A stretch of 64,000 bases of DNA, taken from Panulirus ornatus (taxonomy: Eukaryota > Arthropoda > Malacostraca > Decapoda > Palinuridae). The notes below the pieces were generated by a model that had not been told where the DNA came from, ran no database searches, and saw only the letters and a program-made list of their open reading frames with translations. Positions 23,351-36,100 of this stretch are shown here, piece after piece. Position 1 is the first letter of the stretch. Each line of letters starts with the position of its first letter. The translations under genes were made by a program, and so were the position numbers. The stretch lies in contig NC_092261.1 of NCBI RefSeq assembly GCF_036320965.1, forward strand, positions 17,566,646 through 17,630,645, written 5' to 3'.

Positions 23351-24215
23351 CTTGGGTGGGGAAGAAGTGGTGAGGTTAGACGAGTCGCAGTTCGGAGAAC
23401 TAAGAGGATGTGGGATGGGAATGTCGAGGTCTGCAGGAGCTAAGGAGGAGTCACGGTGTGGAGGCTATCGGAGGGGATGTCATGATGGATGGTTGGGGTA
23501 GTGGAACAGGGGTTATGGTGGGGAGTTTGAAAGGAGTAAGTATGGGTATCGCAATAGAAAGACTACAGAACAGGTCTTGGTAGGGAGAGGTCAGTCTGGA
23601 CGTTGGGGAGGAGGCAATGTCGGGGAGTTGAGACGTGAGGAGAAAAAAAAAGAGATGCTTTTTGAGGGAAGGCCATGGCGCCAAGAAATGATGCAGGATA
23701 TGGGGTGGAGGAAATGCTATGTTGATGTCATTGTGGGAAAGGAGTATATGAGGGAGTGGGAGAGCGGTCCTGGTGGGGAAGCTTCTATAAGGCGTCGGTA
23801 CAGACAGTTGCCTTTAAAAGATCTGCTGGGCTTAAAGCGCGTTTTCAAGGGGTTGGCCGGTATCAAGCTGATATACTGAAGGAGCTGGCGCCTGTAAAGA
23901 ACCGGTTTCTTGAAGCAGAAGAGTTGTAAAGCAGGTAGGTGTTAAGGTAGGTGGATGTGAAGGTGGGTAGGTGAGTGTCAAAGGTGGTTCTTTCGGGTAA
24001 ATGAATTTAAAATGGTTGTTCTAAAGCCCTGACGGGTGGAGAAAGGGTTAGTTTTCGAAGAAACGAGGGTAAAGTAAAAAGTAGCTGAAAGGTGAAACTG
24101 GAAGATAGCAGCAGTGTAGACGGGTAAATGCACTTTTCGAGGGAAGCTGGGAATCAGGAAACAGATATCCGGGTTCAAGAATATAGGGATGGACGAGTCT
24201 GAGTTAGATCACGTG
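23351..24215. other. Unassigned G-rich DNA
   Basis: Purine-rich plus strand with GGTGGG words and a short GTAGGTGxxxAGGTGG degenerate repeat near 23930-23980. No coding signature. Confidence 0.4.
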
Positions 24216-24485
24216 GCATTAAGAGTCAAAAATGGACGTGGTTGAATAAGGACGTGATGGCCTAGGGAATGAAAAAGTACAAAGATGAGTTTGCACGTTG
24301 TGGTCTTGAGAATGAAAAAGACTAAGTCGAATTTGGACTTGGGAGTTTTACGAATAAAAGGACGAGAGTGACTCAAGACGTGGGGGTCGTGTGAAAGAAA
24401 GGATACTATTGAATTAATGAGTTAGGACGTAAGGGTCTTAGGAATAAAAAGGACGAGATTGAGTTAGGATATAACGTGACTGTTT
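24216..24485. repeat. Degenerate tandem array, about 42-bp unit
   Basis: Five to six diverged units of the form GGACGTGAGGGTCTTAGGAA followed by AAAAAGGACGAGATTGAGTT. Units differ by 20-30 percent by eye, with the last two best preserved near 24420-24470. Confidence 0.7.
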
Positions 24486-25172
24486 GGACGGTGTTTTGCA
24501 GTGAATGAAACAACAGATGAAGTCATAACAGAAAACACTTGAAAAAAAAAGAATAATTGTGGAATTAGAAAAACAATGAAATCATTCGTATGATCAAAAT
24601 AAAAACGATAATAGTACAGCCGAAAAGAAAACTACGATTAAAAGTGAGATGACCAAAGAGGTTAGAAGAAATGTCATCGATAAACAGGGAAATGAAAAGA
24701 GTCAAAATTAACATGAAACAATACTGAAGGAAGAAAACGTACTAACCATTTCTTAGAGTCTTATTTCTCGACCCAGACGATCATCTTGAGCCTCACCTCT
24801 AGAGCGAGAAGCAGTTGTATGAGGCCAGGTGGAGGAGGATACAAGGGAAAGCTACTGGACATGATGGTAAGATGGAGATAACTCAACAAAAACAGTTCTC
24901 TATCAGAGAAGCCTGGACGAAGAACAGATGAAAACAAACCAACAACATGAACAGCCTGGTTGACAAAGACCACAAAAAAAAGAAAGACCGAGCTACAGGG
25001 GTAGAGTAAAGCCCTTGAAACCAAATTATGGCATAAGTAATGAGAACATAAGGTTCGTAAACTGGCGTGGTCAGGTACAGTAGGACGTGAGTGAAATGGA
25101 TAATGAAGAAGATATCATAGAAATAGAGTTGAAAAGGAAAAGGATGCGATGATGATCAGAGACGCGTGGAAA
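24486..25172. other. Unassigned A-rich DNA
   Basis: No motif recognised. It ends at the short (TA)n that precedes RTE copy F. Confidence 0.4.
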
Positions 25173-26485
25173 AGATATATATATATATATATGGATTTGT
25201 ATGTAGCATTTATGGATCTGGAGAAGGCATATGATAGAGTTGATAGAGATGCTCTGTGGAAGGTATTAAGAATATATGGTGTGGGAGGCAAGTTGTTGGA
25301 AGCAGTGAAAAGTTTTTATCGAGGATGTAAGGCATGTGTACGTGTAGGAAGAGAGGAAAGTGATTGGTTCTCAGTGAATGTAGGTTTGCGGCAGGGGTGT
25401 GTGATGTCTCCATGGTTGTTTAATTTGTTTATGGATGGGGTTGTTAGGGAGGTGAATGCAAGAGTTTTGGAAAGAGGGGCAAGTATGAAGTCTGTTAGGG
25501 ATGAGAGAGCTTGGGAAGTGAGTCAGTTGTTGTTCGCTGATGATACAGCGCTGGTGGCTGATTCATGTGAGAAACTGCAGAAGCTGGTGACTGAGTTTGG
25601 TAAAGTGTGTGGAAGAAGAAGTTAAGAGTAAATGTGAATAAGAGCAAGGTTATTAGGTACAGTAGGGTTGAGGGTCAAGTCAATTGGGAGGTGAGTTTGA
25701 ATTTAGAAAAACTGGAGGAAGTGAAGTGTTTTAGATATCTGGGAGTGGATCTGGCAGCGGATGGAACCATGGAAGCGGAAGTGGATCATAGGGTGGGGGA
25801 GGGGGCGAAAATTCTGGGAGCCTTGAAGAATGTGTGGAAGTCGAGAACATTATCTCGGAAAGCAAAAATGGGTATGTTTGAAGAAATAGTGGTTTCAACA
25901 ATGTTGTATGGTTGCGAGGCGTGGGCTATGGATAGAGTTGTGCGCAGGAGGATGGATGTGCTGGAAATGAGATGTTTGAGGACAATGTGTGGTATGAGGT
26001 GGTTTGATCGAGTGAGTAAAGTAAGGGTAAGAGAGATGTGTGGAAATAAAAAGAGCGTGGTTGAGAGAGCAGAAGAGGGTGTTTAGAAATGGTTTGGGCA
26101 CATGGAGAGAATGAGTGAGGAAAGATTGACCAAGAGGATATATGTGTCGGAGGTGGAGGGAACGAGGAGAAGAGGGAGACCAAACTGGAGGTGGAAAGAT
26201 GGAGTGAAAAAGATTTTGTGGGATCGGGGCCTGAACATGCAGGAGGGTGAAAGGAGGGCAAGGAGTAGAGTGAATTGGAGCGATGTGGTATACCGGGGTT
26301 GACGTGCTGTCAGTGGATTGAATCAAGGCATGTGAAGCGTCTGGGGTAAACCATGGAAAGCTGTGTAGGTATGTATATTTGCGTGTGTGGACGTATGTAT
26401 ATACATGTGTATGGGGGTGGGTTGGGCCATTTCTTTCGTCTGTTTCCTTGCGCTACCTCGCAAACGCGGGAGACAGCGACAAAGC

Positions 26486-26503
<18 letters not shown>
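25173..26503 (+). mobile_element. RTE-like LINE copy F, RT palm to poly(A)
   Basis: A young copy. It starts right after a (TA)9 tract with MDLYVAFMDLEKAYDRV (RT motif A), then LRQGCVMSPWLFNLFMDGV (B) and LLFADDTALVADS (C, intact catalytic pair), all in one frame to 25625. A one-base deletion shifts the frame near 25610; the C-terminal frame 25607-26086 ends at a TAG that replaces a leucine codon. The rest of the C-terminus (26102-26302) ends at the TGA shared with copies A, G and H. The 3' UTR is the short form and ends in a 17-bp A run. Both sides abut (TA)n. Confidence 0.9.

Positions 26504-26581
<78 letters not shown>
26504..26581. repeat. (TA)n microsatellite
   Basis: About 78 bp of TA following the poly(A) of RTE copy F. 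Confidence 0.97.
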
Positions 26582-26583
<2 letters not shown>

Positions 26584-27040
26584 GTAAAGGGAAAAGGATT
26601 GGGCGAGGAGAGACCTGATTGTATGCATTATTTATCGCACCGCCATGCATCTATCGGGCAAAGATCATGTACAATGGAATCAGCAAATCAAACAAACGGG
26701 GATAAAAAAAGGGACCTGATGGTAGCCAGTGTGCCACATTGTCTACCATATACGATAGTTTAGTATTATTGATGTATAGTTGTTATATAATGTACTGGGA
26801 ATGTTATAACGTGCAAGTAAGCATATGGTATACATTAACACTAGAGCTACTATATGGGAGGAGGCTACCAAGTGTTGGCAGGCCCTCGGGGTGGGTTACG
26901 AGTGGTAGGGGACGTGAGGTCATGCGGGAGGCTGACACCTCCCTCAAACCCGCAATCACACCTCCCCTGCGAGGAGAGGATGCAATCATAGGTGCTCTTG
27001 TAAGATTGTTTAGCTGTTAAGGAGAAAATTATCATACTGT
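26582..27040. other. Unassigned DNA between RTE copies F and G
   Basis: No transposon or coding motif recognised. It is the pre-insertion sequence flanking copy G. Confidence 0.5.
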
Positions 27041-27759
27041 AAGAAAAGCATGGAAGCGGAAGTGGATCATAGGGTGGGGGAGGGGGCGAAAATTCTGGGA
27101 GCCTTGAAGAATGTGTGGAAGTCGAGAACATTATCTCGGAAAGCAAAAATGGGTATGTTTGAAGGAATAGTGGTTCCAACAATGTTGTATGGTTGCGAGG
27201 CGTGGGCTATGGATAGAGTTGTGCGCAGGAGGATAGATGTGCTGGAAATGAGATGTTTGAGGACAATGTGTGGTGTGAGGTGGTTTGATCGAGTAAGTAA
27301 CGTAAGGGTAAGAGAGATGTGTGGAAATAAAAAGAGCGTGGTTGAGAGAGCAGAAGAGGGTGTTTTGAAATGGTTTGGGCACATGGAGAGAATGAGTGAG
27401 GAAAGATTGACCAAGAGAATATATGTGTCGGAGGTGGAGGGAACGAGGAGAAGAGGGAGACCAAATTGGAGGTGGAAAGATGGAGTGAAAAAGATTTTGT
27501 GTGATCGGGGCCTGAACATGCAGGAGGGTGAAAGGAGGGCAAGGAATAGAGTGAATTGGAGCGATGTGGTATACCGGGGTTGACGTGCTGTCGGTGGATT
27601 GAATCAAGGCATGTGAAGCGTCTGGGGTAAACCATGGAAGGCTGTGTAGGTATGTGTATTTGCGTGTGAGGACGTATGTATATACATGTGTATGGGGGTG
27701 GGTTGGGCCATTTCTTTCGTCTGTTTCCTTGCGCTACCTCGCAAACGCGGGAGACAGCG

Positions 27760-27799
<40 letters not shown>

Positions 27800-27806
27800 A
27801 AAGCAT
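27041..27806 (+). mobile_element. RTE-like LINE copy G, 5'-truncated, with target site duplication
   Basis: Element at about 27052-27795 flanked by an 11-bp direct repeat AAGAAAAGCAT (27041-27051 and 27796-27806). It begins inside the C-terminal region at MEAEVDHRVGEG and reads without interruption to the TGA at 27581 (177 residues: YGCEAWAMD, MERMSEERLTKRIY, GRPNWRWK). The short-form 3' UTR ends in about 35 A. The clean duplication, poly(A) and uninterrupted frame show a recent target-primed insertion. This is the only copy not sitting in (TA)n. Confidence 0.93.
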
Positions 27807-29276
27807 ATGGAAGTGGCGCCGCGTAAAATTATCCTTAGCATGTATCATGAATACAGCTGTAGATCAATTATAGAGATCTAATTGTTAAACTCACAAGGGA
27901 CATGACCTCGTCCATAGCAGGTCCCATACAGGATTAAACCAAATGCAAAATTTACTGTTTATGCTCGAATAAGAACATACAGCGAGACAGTTTCAAATAA
28001 TGGCATCATCAAAATGTATCGAGTGTGGAAGAGTGACAAAGTGACTTAGGAAAGTGATTAACCAAAGGAACTGAAATAATCGCCTTGGTAACCCAACATG
28101 TGCATCCCGCGTCATGCAGTACACAGACGAGACTCAGGTCAGTGAGTATCTTATCCCCTTGGAGACAATCGCCCAGCATGGGGGGGGGAGGCATAGTATT
28201 CAATATCTACTAGGATTCCCTGTAAGTCACACAACAAAAGGTGTCTTGATAAAGTGTGTAAGGCTCGTCCTCCTGCGAGGGCAACGAGCCAAGAATATGT
28301 CTACAAGAAACACTGACAACTTCAGCTCCAACATCGCACCTGCTTAGGGTCGAGCATCTGCAGGGCACCAGTCAGGGTCCCAGATAGGGAGTCTTAGCTG
28401 TGTGACGACCGATCCTATGTGCAGCGCCAAGGACGTGCTAAGGGCGTGCTTGGCCCAATGGGCGCGGTACGAAGCGCCGCTACGTGAAACGCGAGCACTG
28501 ACCGACATGACGCGGAGAACAAGTGGCCATCGCTAGGCTACAGAAACACGCGCAGTCCAGTTGCTCAAAATCCAGCTAAGAACATGTATTATCAATTGAT
28601 GCTCACTTAAGTAAACCTTTAGCACCAGAGACCTGAGGCGAAGCCGCTGGTCAGTATCATGCTGTGCAGCAGGAACTACAGTATATTGTTTGTTTGACAT
28701 GTGAATCGGTTAAGGGCATTAACAAGAAGTCCTTTGCAATTGTGAATTAGGATGTTTACTTACTGTTAGCAGTTGTGTTAGGAGATGCACGCCACATCAT
28801 TTCTGATACTATTACTAGCCTTAAATATGTAATGTAATAACATCCGCAGAACCATTCATGATGAATGATTATGGAAGCAGTGTTGCAACCAGGGAGATGA
28901 TAAGATAGCCCAGTGACTGCTCACACAGATACATGTCAGTGTCACATTATGTGGACTCATATAATTTTATTTGGGTACTAAATGTAAGAAGGTTAATGGC
29001 ATTACCTTAACCTACAGGAAAGTGACTATTCAAAGTATGCTTGGCAGTCCACTGGCATAGCTGGTTTATTAATGTCTTCATTAACGTGTTTTACTTAAAC
29101 CATGGCTATGGGCCCCCATGGTAATCTCACTTGAACACCAACCATCAAATAATAATCTTTAGTAAATACAACTTGTAACAAACGTCGAGAGTTTGAGATA
29201 CAGTAGCAGAAACAGAATAAAAGATGACGTCAATGCTCACATCCATTCTCTGGTTAACGTGTGTGATGCATAGAAA
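27807..29276. other. Unassigned single-copy-looking DNA
   Basis: About 1.5 kb with no recognised repeat. A GC-rich block at 28395-28560 with CpG dinucleotides stands out (GGGCGCGGTACGAAGCGCCG). The short frames have no family signature. Confidence 0.4.

Positions 29277-29755
<479 letters not shown>

Positions 29756-29826
<71 letters not shown>
29756..29826. repeat. (TA)n microsatellite
   Basis: About 70 bp of TA between the SRE 5' end and the poly(A) (T run on plus) of RTE copy H. Confidence 0.97.
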
Positions 29827-29829
<3 letters not shown>

Positions 29830-30027
29830 TTTTTTTTTTTTTGCTTTGTCGCTGTCTCCCGCGTTTGCGAGGTAGCGCAAGGAAACAGACGAAAGAAATG
29901 GCCCAACCCACCCCCATACACATGTATATACACACACGTCCACACACGCAAATATACATACCTACACAGCTTTCCATGGTTTACCCCAGACGCTTCACAT
30001 GCCCTTATTCAATCCACTGACAGCACG

Positions 30028-30645
30028 TCAACCCCGGTATACCACATCGATCCAATTCACTCTATTCCTTGCCCTCCTTTCACCCTCCTGCATGTTCAGG
30101 CCCCGATCACACAAAATCTTTTTCACTCCATCTTTCCACCTCCAATTTGGTCTCCCACTTCTCCTCGTTCCCTCCACCTCCGACACATATATCCTCTTGG
30201 TCAATCTTTCCTCACTCATTCTCTCCATGTGCCCAAACCATTTCAAAACACCCTCTTCTGCTCTCTCAACCAAGCTCTTTTTATTTCCACACATCTCTCT
30301 TACCCTTACGTTACTTACTCGATCAAACCACCTCACACCACATATTGTCCTCAAACATCTCACTTCCAGCACATCCACCCTCCTCCGCACAACTCTATCC
30401 ATAGCCCACGCCTCGCAACCATACAACATTGTTGGAACCACTATTCCTTCAAACATACCCATTTTTGCTTTCCGAGATAATGTTCTCGACTTCCACACAT
30501 TCTTCAAGGCTACCAGGATTTTCGCCCCCTCCCCCACCCTATGATTCACTTCCGCTTCCATGGTTCCATCCGCTGCCAGATCCACTCCCAGATATCTAAA
30601 ACACTTTATTCCTCCAGTTTTTCTCCATTCAAACTTACCTCCCAA
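30028..30645 (-). pseudogene. RTE C-terminal region of copy H
   Basis: A 205-residue frame: FRYLGVDLAADGTMEAEV, KAKMGMFEGIVVPTMLYGCE followed by AWAMDRVVRRRVDVLE, GVRWFDRVSNVRVREMCGN, KWFGHMERMSEERLTKRIYV, and GRPNWRWKDGVKKI. It is the most conserved part among copies. It ends at a TGA in VVYRG(stop), where copies B, J and K read CGA and continue with [12 protein letters not shown] one-base deletion near 30608 separates it from the RT frame. Its biochemical role in RTE elements is not established. Confidence 0.88.
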
Positions 30646-31775
30646 TTGACTTGACCCTCAACCCTACTGGACCTAATAACCTTGCTCTTATTCACATTTA
30701 CTCTTAACTTTCTTCTGTCACACACTTTACCAAACTCAGTCACCAGCTTCTGCAGTTTCTCACATGAATCAGCCACCAGCGCTGTATCATCAGCGAACAA
30801 CAACCGACTCACTTCCCAAGCTCTCTCATCCACAACAGACTTCATACTTGCCCCTCTTTCCAAAACTCTTGCATTCACCTCCCTAACAACCCCATCCATA
30901 AACAAATTAAACAACCATGGAGACATCACACACCCCTGCCGCAAACCTACATTCACTGAGAACCAATCACTTTCCTCTCTTCCTACACGTACACATGCCT
31001 TACATCCTCGATAAAAACTTTTCACTGCTTCTAACAACTTGCCTCCCACACCATATATTCTTAATACCTTCCACAGAGCATCTCTATCAACTCTATCATA
31101 TGCCTTCTCCAGATCCATAAATGCTACATACAAATCCATTTGCTTTTCTAAGTATTTCTCACATACATTCTTCAAAGCAAACACCTGATCCACACATCCT
31201 CTACCACTTCTGAAACCACACTGCTCTTCCCCAATCTGATGCTCTGTACATGCCTTCACCCTCTCAATCAATACCCTCCCATATAATTTACCAGGAATAC
31301 TCAACAAACTTATACCTCTGTAATTTGAGCACTCACTCTTATCCCCTTTGCCTTTGTACAATGGCACTATGCACGCATTCCGCCAATCCTCAGGCACCTC
31401 ACCATGAGTCATACATACATTATATAACCTCACCAACCAGTCAACAATACAGTCACCCCCTTTTTTTATAAATTCCACTGCAATACCATCCAAACCTGCT
31501 GCCTTGCCGGCTTTCATCTTCCGCAAAGCTTTTACTACCTCTTCTCTGTTTACCAAATCATTTTCCCTAACCCTCTCACTTTGCACACCACCTCGACCAA
31601 AACACCCTATATCTGCCACTGTATCATCAAACACATTCAACAAACCTTCAAAATACTCACTCCATCTCTTTCTCACATCACCACTACTTGTTATCACCTC
31701 CCCATTTGAGCCCTTCACTGAAGTTCCCATTTGCTCCCTTGTCTTACGCACTTTATTTACCTCCTTCCAGAACAT
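30606..31775 (-). pseudogene. RTE reverse transcriptase domain of copy H
   Basis: An uninterrupted 389-residue frame. Motifs: AGLDGIAVEFIKKGG (93-107), VPLYKGKGDKSECSNYRGIS (137-156), GEEQCGFRSGRGCVDQVF (182-199), FMDLEKAYDRV (219-229, motif A aspartate), GLRQGCVMSPWLFNLFMDGV (277-296, motif B) and LLFADDTALVADS (325-337, motif C with both catalytic aspartates). The RT would copy element RNA at the nicked target. All catalytic residues are intact, but frameshifts on both sides disconnect it from the endonuclease and C-terminus, so copy H as a whole is not autonomous unless the shifts are assembly errors. Confidence 0.92.
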
Positions 31776-32128
31776 TTTTTTTTATTCTCCCTAAAATTTA
31801 ATGATACTCTCTCACCCCAACTCTCATTTGCCCTCTTTTTCACCTCTTGCACCTTTCTCTTGACCTCCTGTCTCTTTCTTTTATACATCACCCACTCAAT
31901 TGCATTTTTTCCCTGCAGAAATCGTCCAAATGCCTCTCTCTTCTCTTTCACTAATACTCTTACTTCTTCATCCCACCACTCACTACCCTTTCTAATCAAC
32001 CCACCTCCCACTCTTCTCATGTCACAAGCATCTTTTGCGCAATCCATCACTGATTCCCTAAATACATCCCAATCCTCCCCCACTCCCCTTACTTCCATTG
32101 TTCTCACCTTTTTCCATTCTGTACTCAA
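31757..32128 (-). pseudogene. RTE linker region between endonuclease and RT, copy H
   Basis: A 123-residue frame, rich in charged residues, reading MSTEWKKVRTMEVRGVGED, then WWDEEVRVLVKEKREAFGRF, KRKRQEVKRKVQEVKKRANE and SWGERVSLNFRENKK. It joins the endonuclease and RT frames. The K/E/R-rich stretch may be a coiled coil. A T-run of nine (31776-31784 area) that is five long in copy I shifts the frame at its C-terminal end. Confidence 0.85.
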
Positions 32129-32753
32129 GTCTCTCCTGGTACTTCCTCACACAAGTCTCCTTCCCAATCTCACTTACTCTCACCACCCTATTCACCCCAA
32201 CATTCACTCTTCTTTTCTGAAAACCCATACAAATCTTCACCTTAGCCTCCACAAGATAATGATCAGACATCCCTCCAGTTGCACCTCTCAGCACATTAAC
32301 ATCCAAAAGTCTCTCTTTCGCGGGCCTGTCAATTAACACGTAATCCAATAACGCTCTCTGGCCATCTCTCCTACTTACATACGTATACATATGTATATCT
32401 CGCTTTTTAAACCAGGTACTCCCAATCACCAGTTCTTTTTCAGCACATAAATCTACAAGCTCTTCACCATTTCCATTTACAACACTGAACACCCCATGTA
32501 CACCAATTATTCCCTCAACTGCCACATTACTCACCTTTGCATTCAAATCACCCATCACTATAACCCGGTCTCGTGCATCAAAACCACTAACACACTCATT
32601 CAGCTGCTCCCAAAACACTTGCCTCTCATGATCTTTCTTCTCATGCCCAGGTGCATATGCACCAATAATCACCCATCTCTCTCCATCAACTTTCAGTTTT
32701 ACCCATATTAATCGAGAACTTACTTTCTTACATTCTATCACATACTCCCACAA
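32058..32753 (-). pseudogene. RTE AP-like endonuclease domain of copy H
   Basis: A 231-residue frame. Family motifs appear in order: IIGAYAPG (residues 29-36), MGDLNAKV (67-74, metal-binding GDxN), TYVSRRDGQRALLDYVLID (124-142) and MSDHYLVEAKV (162-172, catalytic SDH). In RTE elements this enzyme nicks target DNA to prime reverse transcription. The N-terminal ETK motif is missing because the element is truncated at (TA)n near 32787. The frame continues into the linker (VVRVSEIGKETCVRKYQERL) and is lost by a frameshift near 32110. Since the start is missing, the first methionine is only a frame marker. Confidence 0.88.
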
Positions 32754-32783
32754 CTCCTGTTTCAGGAGTACTGCTACTCCTTC

Positions 32784-32787
<4 letters not shown>

Positions 32788-32847
<60 letters not shown>
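32788..32847. repeat. (TA)n microsatellite
   Basis: About 60 bp of TA between the cut 5' end of RTE copy H and an SRE 3' end. Confidence 0.97.
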
Positions 32848-32849
<2 letters not shown>

Positions 32850-33075
32850 TTTTTATATACTATTTGCCATTTCCCGCGGTGGCGAGGTAGCGTTAAGAAC
32901 AGAGGACTAAGCCTTTGGGGGAAATCCTCACTTGTCCCTTTTCTCTCTTCCTTCTTCTGGAAAACTGAAAACGAGAGGGGAGGATTTCCAGCCCCCTGCT
33001 CCCTCCCCTTTTTAGTCGCCTCCTACGACACGCAGGAAATACGTGGGAAGTATTCTTTCTCCCCTATCCCTAGGG

Positions 33076-33077
<2 letters not shown>
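32848..33077 (-). mobile_element. SRE, complete copy
   Basis: Minus strand, from 33077 (ATCCCTAGGGATAGGGG) to the tail near 32870 (CTCGCCACCGCGGGAAATGG). The 5' palindrome is perfect here (TATCCCTAGGGATA). It lies between RTE copies H and I, flanked by (TA)n on both sides. Confidence 0.75.

Positions 33078-33153
<76 letters not shown>
33078..33153. repeat. (TA)n microsatellite
   Basis: About 75 bp of TA, then about 27 bp of T-rich sequence before the 3' end of RTE copy I. Confidence 0.97.
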
Positions 33154-33156
<3 letters not shown>

Positions 33157-33180
33157 TATATTTTTCATATTCTATTATAC

Positions 33181-36100
33181 TTAGTCTCCGTCTCCCGCGT
33201 TATCGAGGCAGCGCAAGGAAACAGACGAAAGAATGGCGCAACCCACCCACATACACAGGCATATACATGAACGCCCACATACGCACATATACATACCTAT
33301 ACATTTCAACGTATACATACATATACATACACAGACATATGCATATATACACATGTACATATTCATGCTGCTTTCATCCATTTTGTCGCCACCCCGCCAC
33401 ACATGAAACGGCACCAAACCCCCCGCCCGCCAGCCCGCCCGCCCCCGCGCGCGCGCGAGGTAGCGCTAGGAAAGGACAACAAATGCCACATTCGTTCTCA
33501 CCCAGTCTCTAGCTGTCATGTGTAATGTACCGAAACCACAGCTCCCTTTCCACATCCAGGCCCCACAAAACTTTCCATAGTTTACCCCAGACGCTTCACA
33601 TGCCCTAGTTCAATCCACTAACAGCACGTCGATCCCGGTATACCACATCGTTCCAATTCATTTTATTCCTTGCTCGCCTTTCACCTTCCTGTATGTTCAC
33701 GCCCCGATCCCTCAAAATCTTTTTCACTTCATCCTTCCATCTCCAATTTGGTCTCTCTCTTCTCCTTCCCTCCAACTCTGACACATATATCCTCTTGGTC
33801 AATCTTTTCTCACTCATTCTCTAAATGTGACAAAACCATTTCAATACAACCTCCTCTGCTCTCTCAACCACACATCTCTCTTACCCTTTCATTACTTACT
33901 CGATCAAACCACCTCATACCACATATTATCCTCAAACATTTCATCGCCAACACATCCACCCTCCTCCGCACAACCTTATCTATAGCCCATGCCTCGCAAC
34001 CATATAACATTGTTAGAACCAGTATCCCTTCAAACATACCCATTTCTGCTCTCCGAGATAACGTTCCCGCCTTCCACACATTCTTCAACGCTCCCAGAAC
34101 CTTCGCCATCTCCCCACCCTGTGACTCACTTCCGCTTCCAAGGTTCAATCCGCTGCTAAATCCACTCCCAGATATCTAAAACACTTCACTTCCTCCAGTT
34201 TTTATCCATCAAGCTTACCTTCAATTTACTTGTCCCTCAACCCTACTGAAGCTAATAACTTTGCTCTTATTCACATTCACTCTCAGCTTTCTTCTTTCAC
34301 AAACTTTACCAAACTCAGTCACCAGCTTCTACAGTTTCTCACTCGAATCAGCCACCAGCGCTGTATCAACAGCGAGCAACAACTGACTCACTTCCCAAAC
34401 CCTCTCATCCACAACAGACTGCATACTTGTTCCTCTTTCCAAAACTCTTGCATTTACCTCCCTAACAACCCCATCCATAAACAAATTAAACAACCATGGA
34501 GACATCACGCACCCCTGCCACAAACCGACATTCACTGGGAACTAATCATCTCCTCGCTTCCTACTCATATACATGCCTTACATCCTTTTCAGTGCTTCTT
34601 GCAAATTACCTCCCACACCATATACTCTTAATACCTTCCACAAATCATCTCTATTAACTCTACCATATGCCTCCTCCAGAGCCATAAATGCTACACACAA
34701 ATCCATCTTTTTTTTTTCTAAGTATTTCTCAAATACATATTTCAAAACAAACACCTGATCCACACAACCTCTACCACTTCTGAAACCACACTGCTCTTCC
34801 CCAATCTGATACTCTGTACATGCCTTTACTCTCTCAATCAATACCTTCCTATATAATTTCCCAGGAGTACAGAACAAACTTATAACTCTGTAATTTGAAC
34901 ACTCACCTTTATCCCCTTTGCCTTTGTACAAAGGCACTATGCATGCATTCCGTCAGTTCTCAGGCACTTCACCATGAACCTTACATACACTGAACATCCT
35001 TACCAACTAGTGAACAACAAAGTCACCCCTTTTTTAATGAATTCCACTGCAATACCATCCAAACCCGCTGCCTTGCCGGATTTCATCTTCTGCAAAGCTT
35101 TCACTACCTCTTCTCTGTTCACCAAACCATTCCCCCTGACCCTCTCACTTCGCACACCACCTCGACCAAAACACCCTATATCTGTCACTCTATCATCAAA
35201 CACATTCAACAAATCTTCAAAATACTCACTCCATCTCCTCACTTCACCTCTACTTATCATTACCTCCTAATTAGCCCCCTTCACCGATGTTCCCATTTGT
35301 TCTCTTGTCTTACGCACTTTATTTACCTCCTTCCAAAACATCTTTTTACTCTCCCTAAAATTCAATGATACTCTCTCACCCCAACTCTCATTTGCCCGCG
35401 TTTTCACTTCTTGTACCTTTCTCTTGACCTCCAGCCACTTTCTTTTATACATCTCCCAGTCATTCGCACTACTACCCTGCAAAAAACAGCCAAACGCCTG
35501 TCTCTTCTCTTTCACTAACAATCTTACTTCTTCATCCTACCAATCACAACCCTTTCTAATCTGTCTACCTCCCACCTTTCTCATGCCACAAGCATCTTTT
35601 GCGCAAGCCATCACTACTTCCCTAAATACATCCAATTCCTTCCTCTATCCCCTTACGTCATTTGCTCTCACCTTTTTCCATTCTACACTCAATTTACCCT
35701 GGTACTTCCTCACACAAGTCTCCTTTCAAAGCTCACTTACTCTCACCACTCTCTTCACCCCAACATTCTCTCTTCTTTTCTGAAAACCTCTACAAATCCT
35801 CACCTACGCCTCCACAAGATGATGATCAGACATCCCTCTAGCTGCCCCTCTCAGCACAGTAACGTCCAAAAGTCTCTCTTTCACACGCCTATCAATTAAA
35901 ACGTAATCCAATAACGCTCTCCCGCCATCTATCCTTCTTACATACGTATATCTATGTATATCTCTTTTTAAACCAGGTATTCCCAATCACCAGTCCTTTT
36001 TCGGCACAAATCTACAAGATCTTCACCATCTCCATTTACAACACTGAACATTCCATGTACACCAATCATACCCTCAACTGCCATATTACTCACCTTTGCA

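Larger units (their letters stand above)
29827..32787 (-). mobile_element. RTE-like LINE copy H, longest well-preserved copy
   Basis: About 2.96 kb on the minus strand: endonuclease from within the domain (32787) through RT and C-terminal region, short-form 3' UTR, and a poly(A) seen as T16 at 29827-29842. The order is endonuclease, linker, RT, C-terminus, 3' UTR. Only three frameshifts break the single frame (near 32110, 31780 and 30608). The 5' end is cut at (TA)n, so the leader and the first endonuclease motif (ETK) are missing. The AP-like endonuclease with AYAPG and GDLNAKV, the FADD box and the YGCEAW/WFGHMERM tail place it in the RTE superfamily. Confidence 0.92.

Noticed and set aside
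31731..32336. 201-codon plus frame over the RTE endonuclease and linker
   Set aside because: Antisense to RTE copy H, where the sense strand shows the real motifs.
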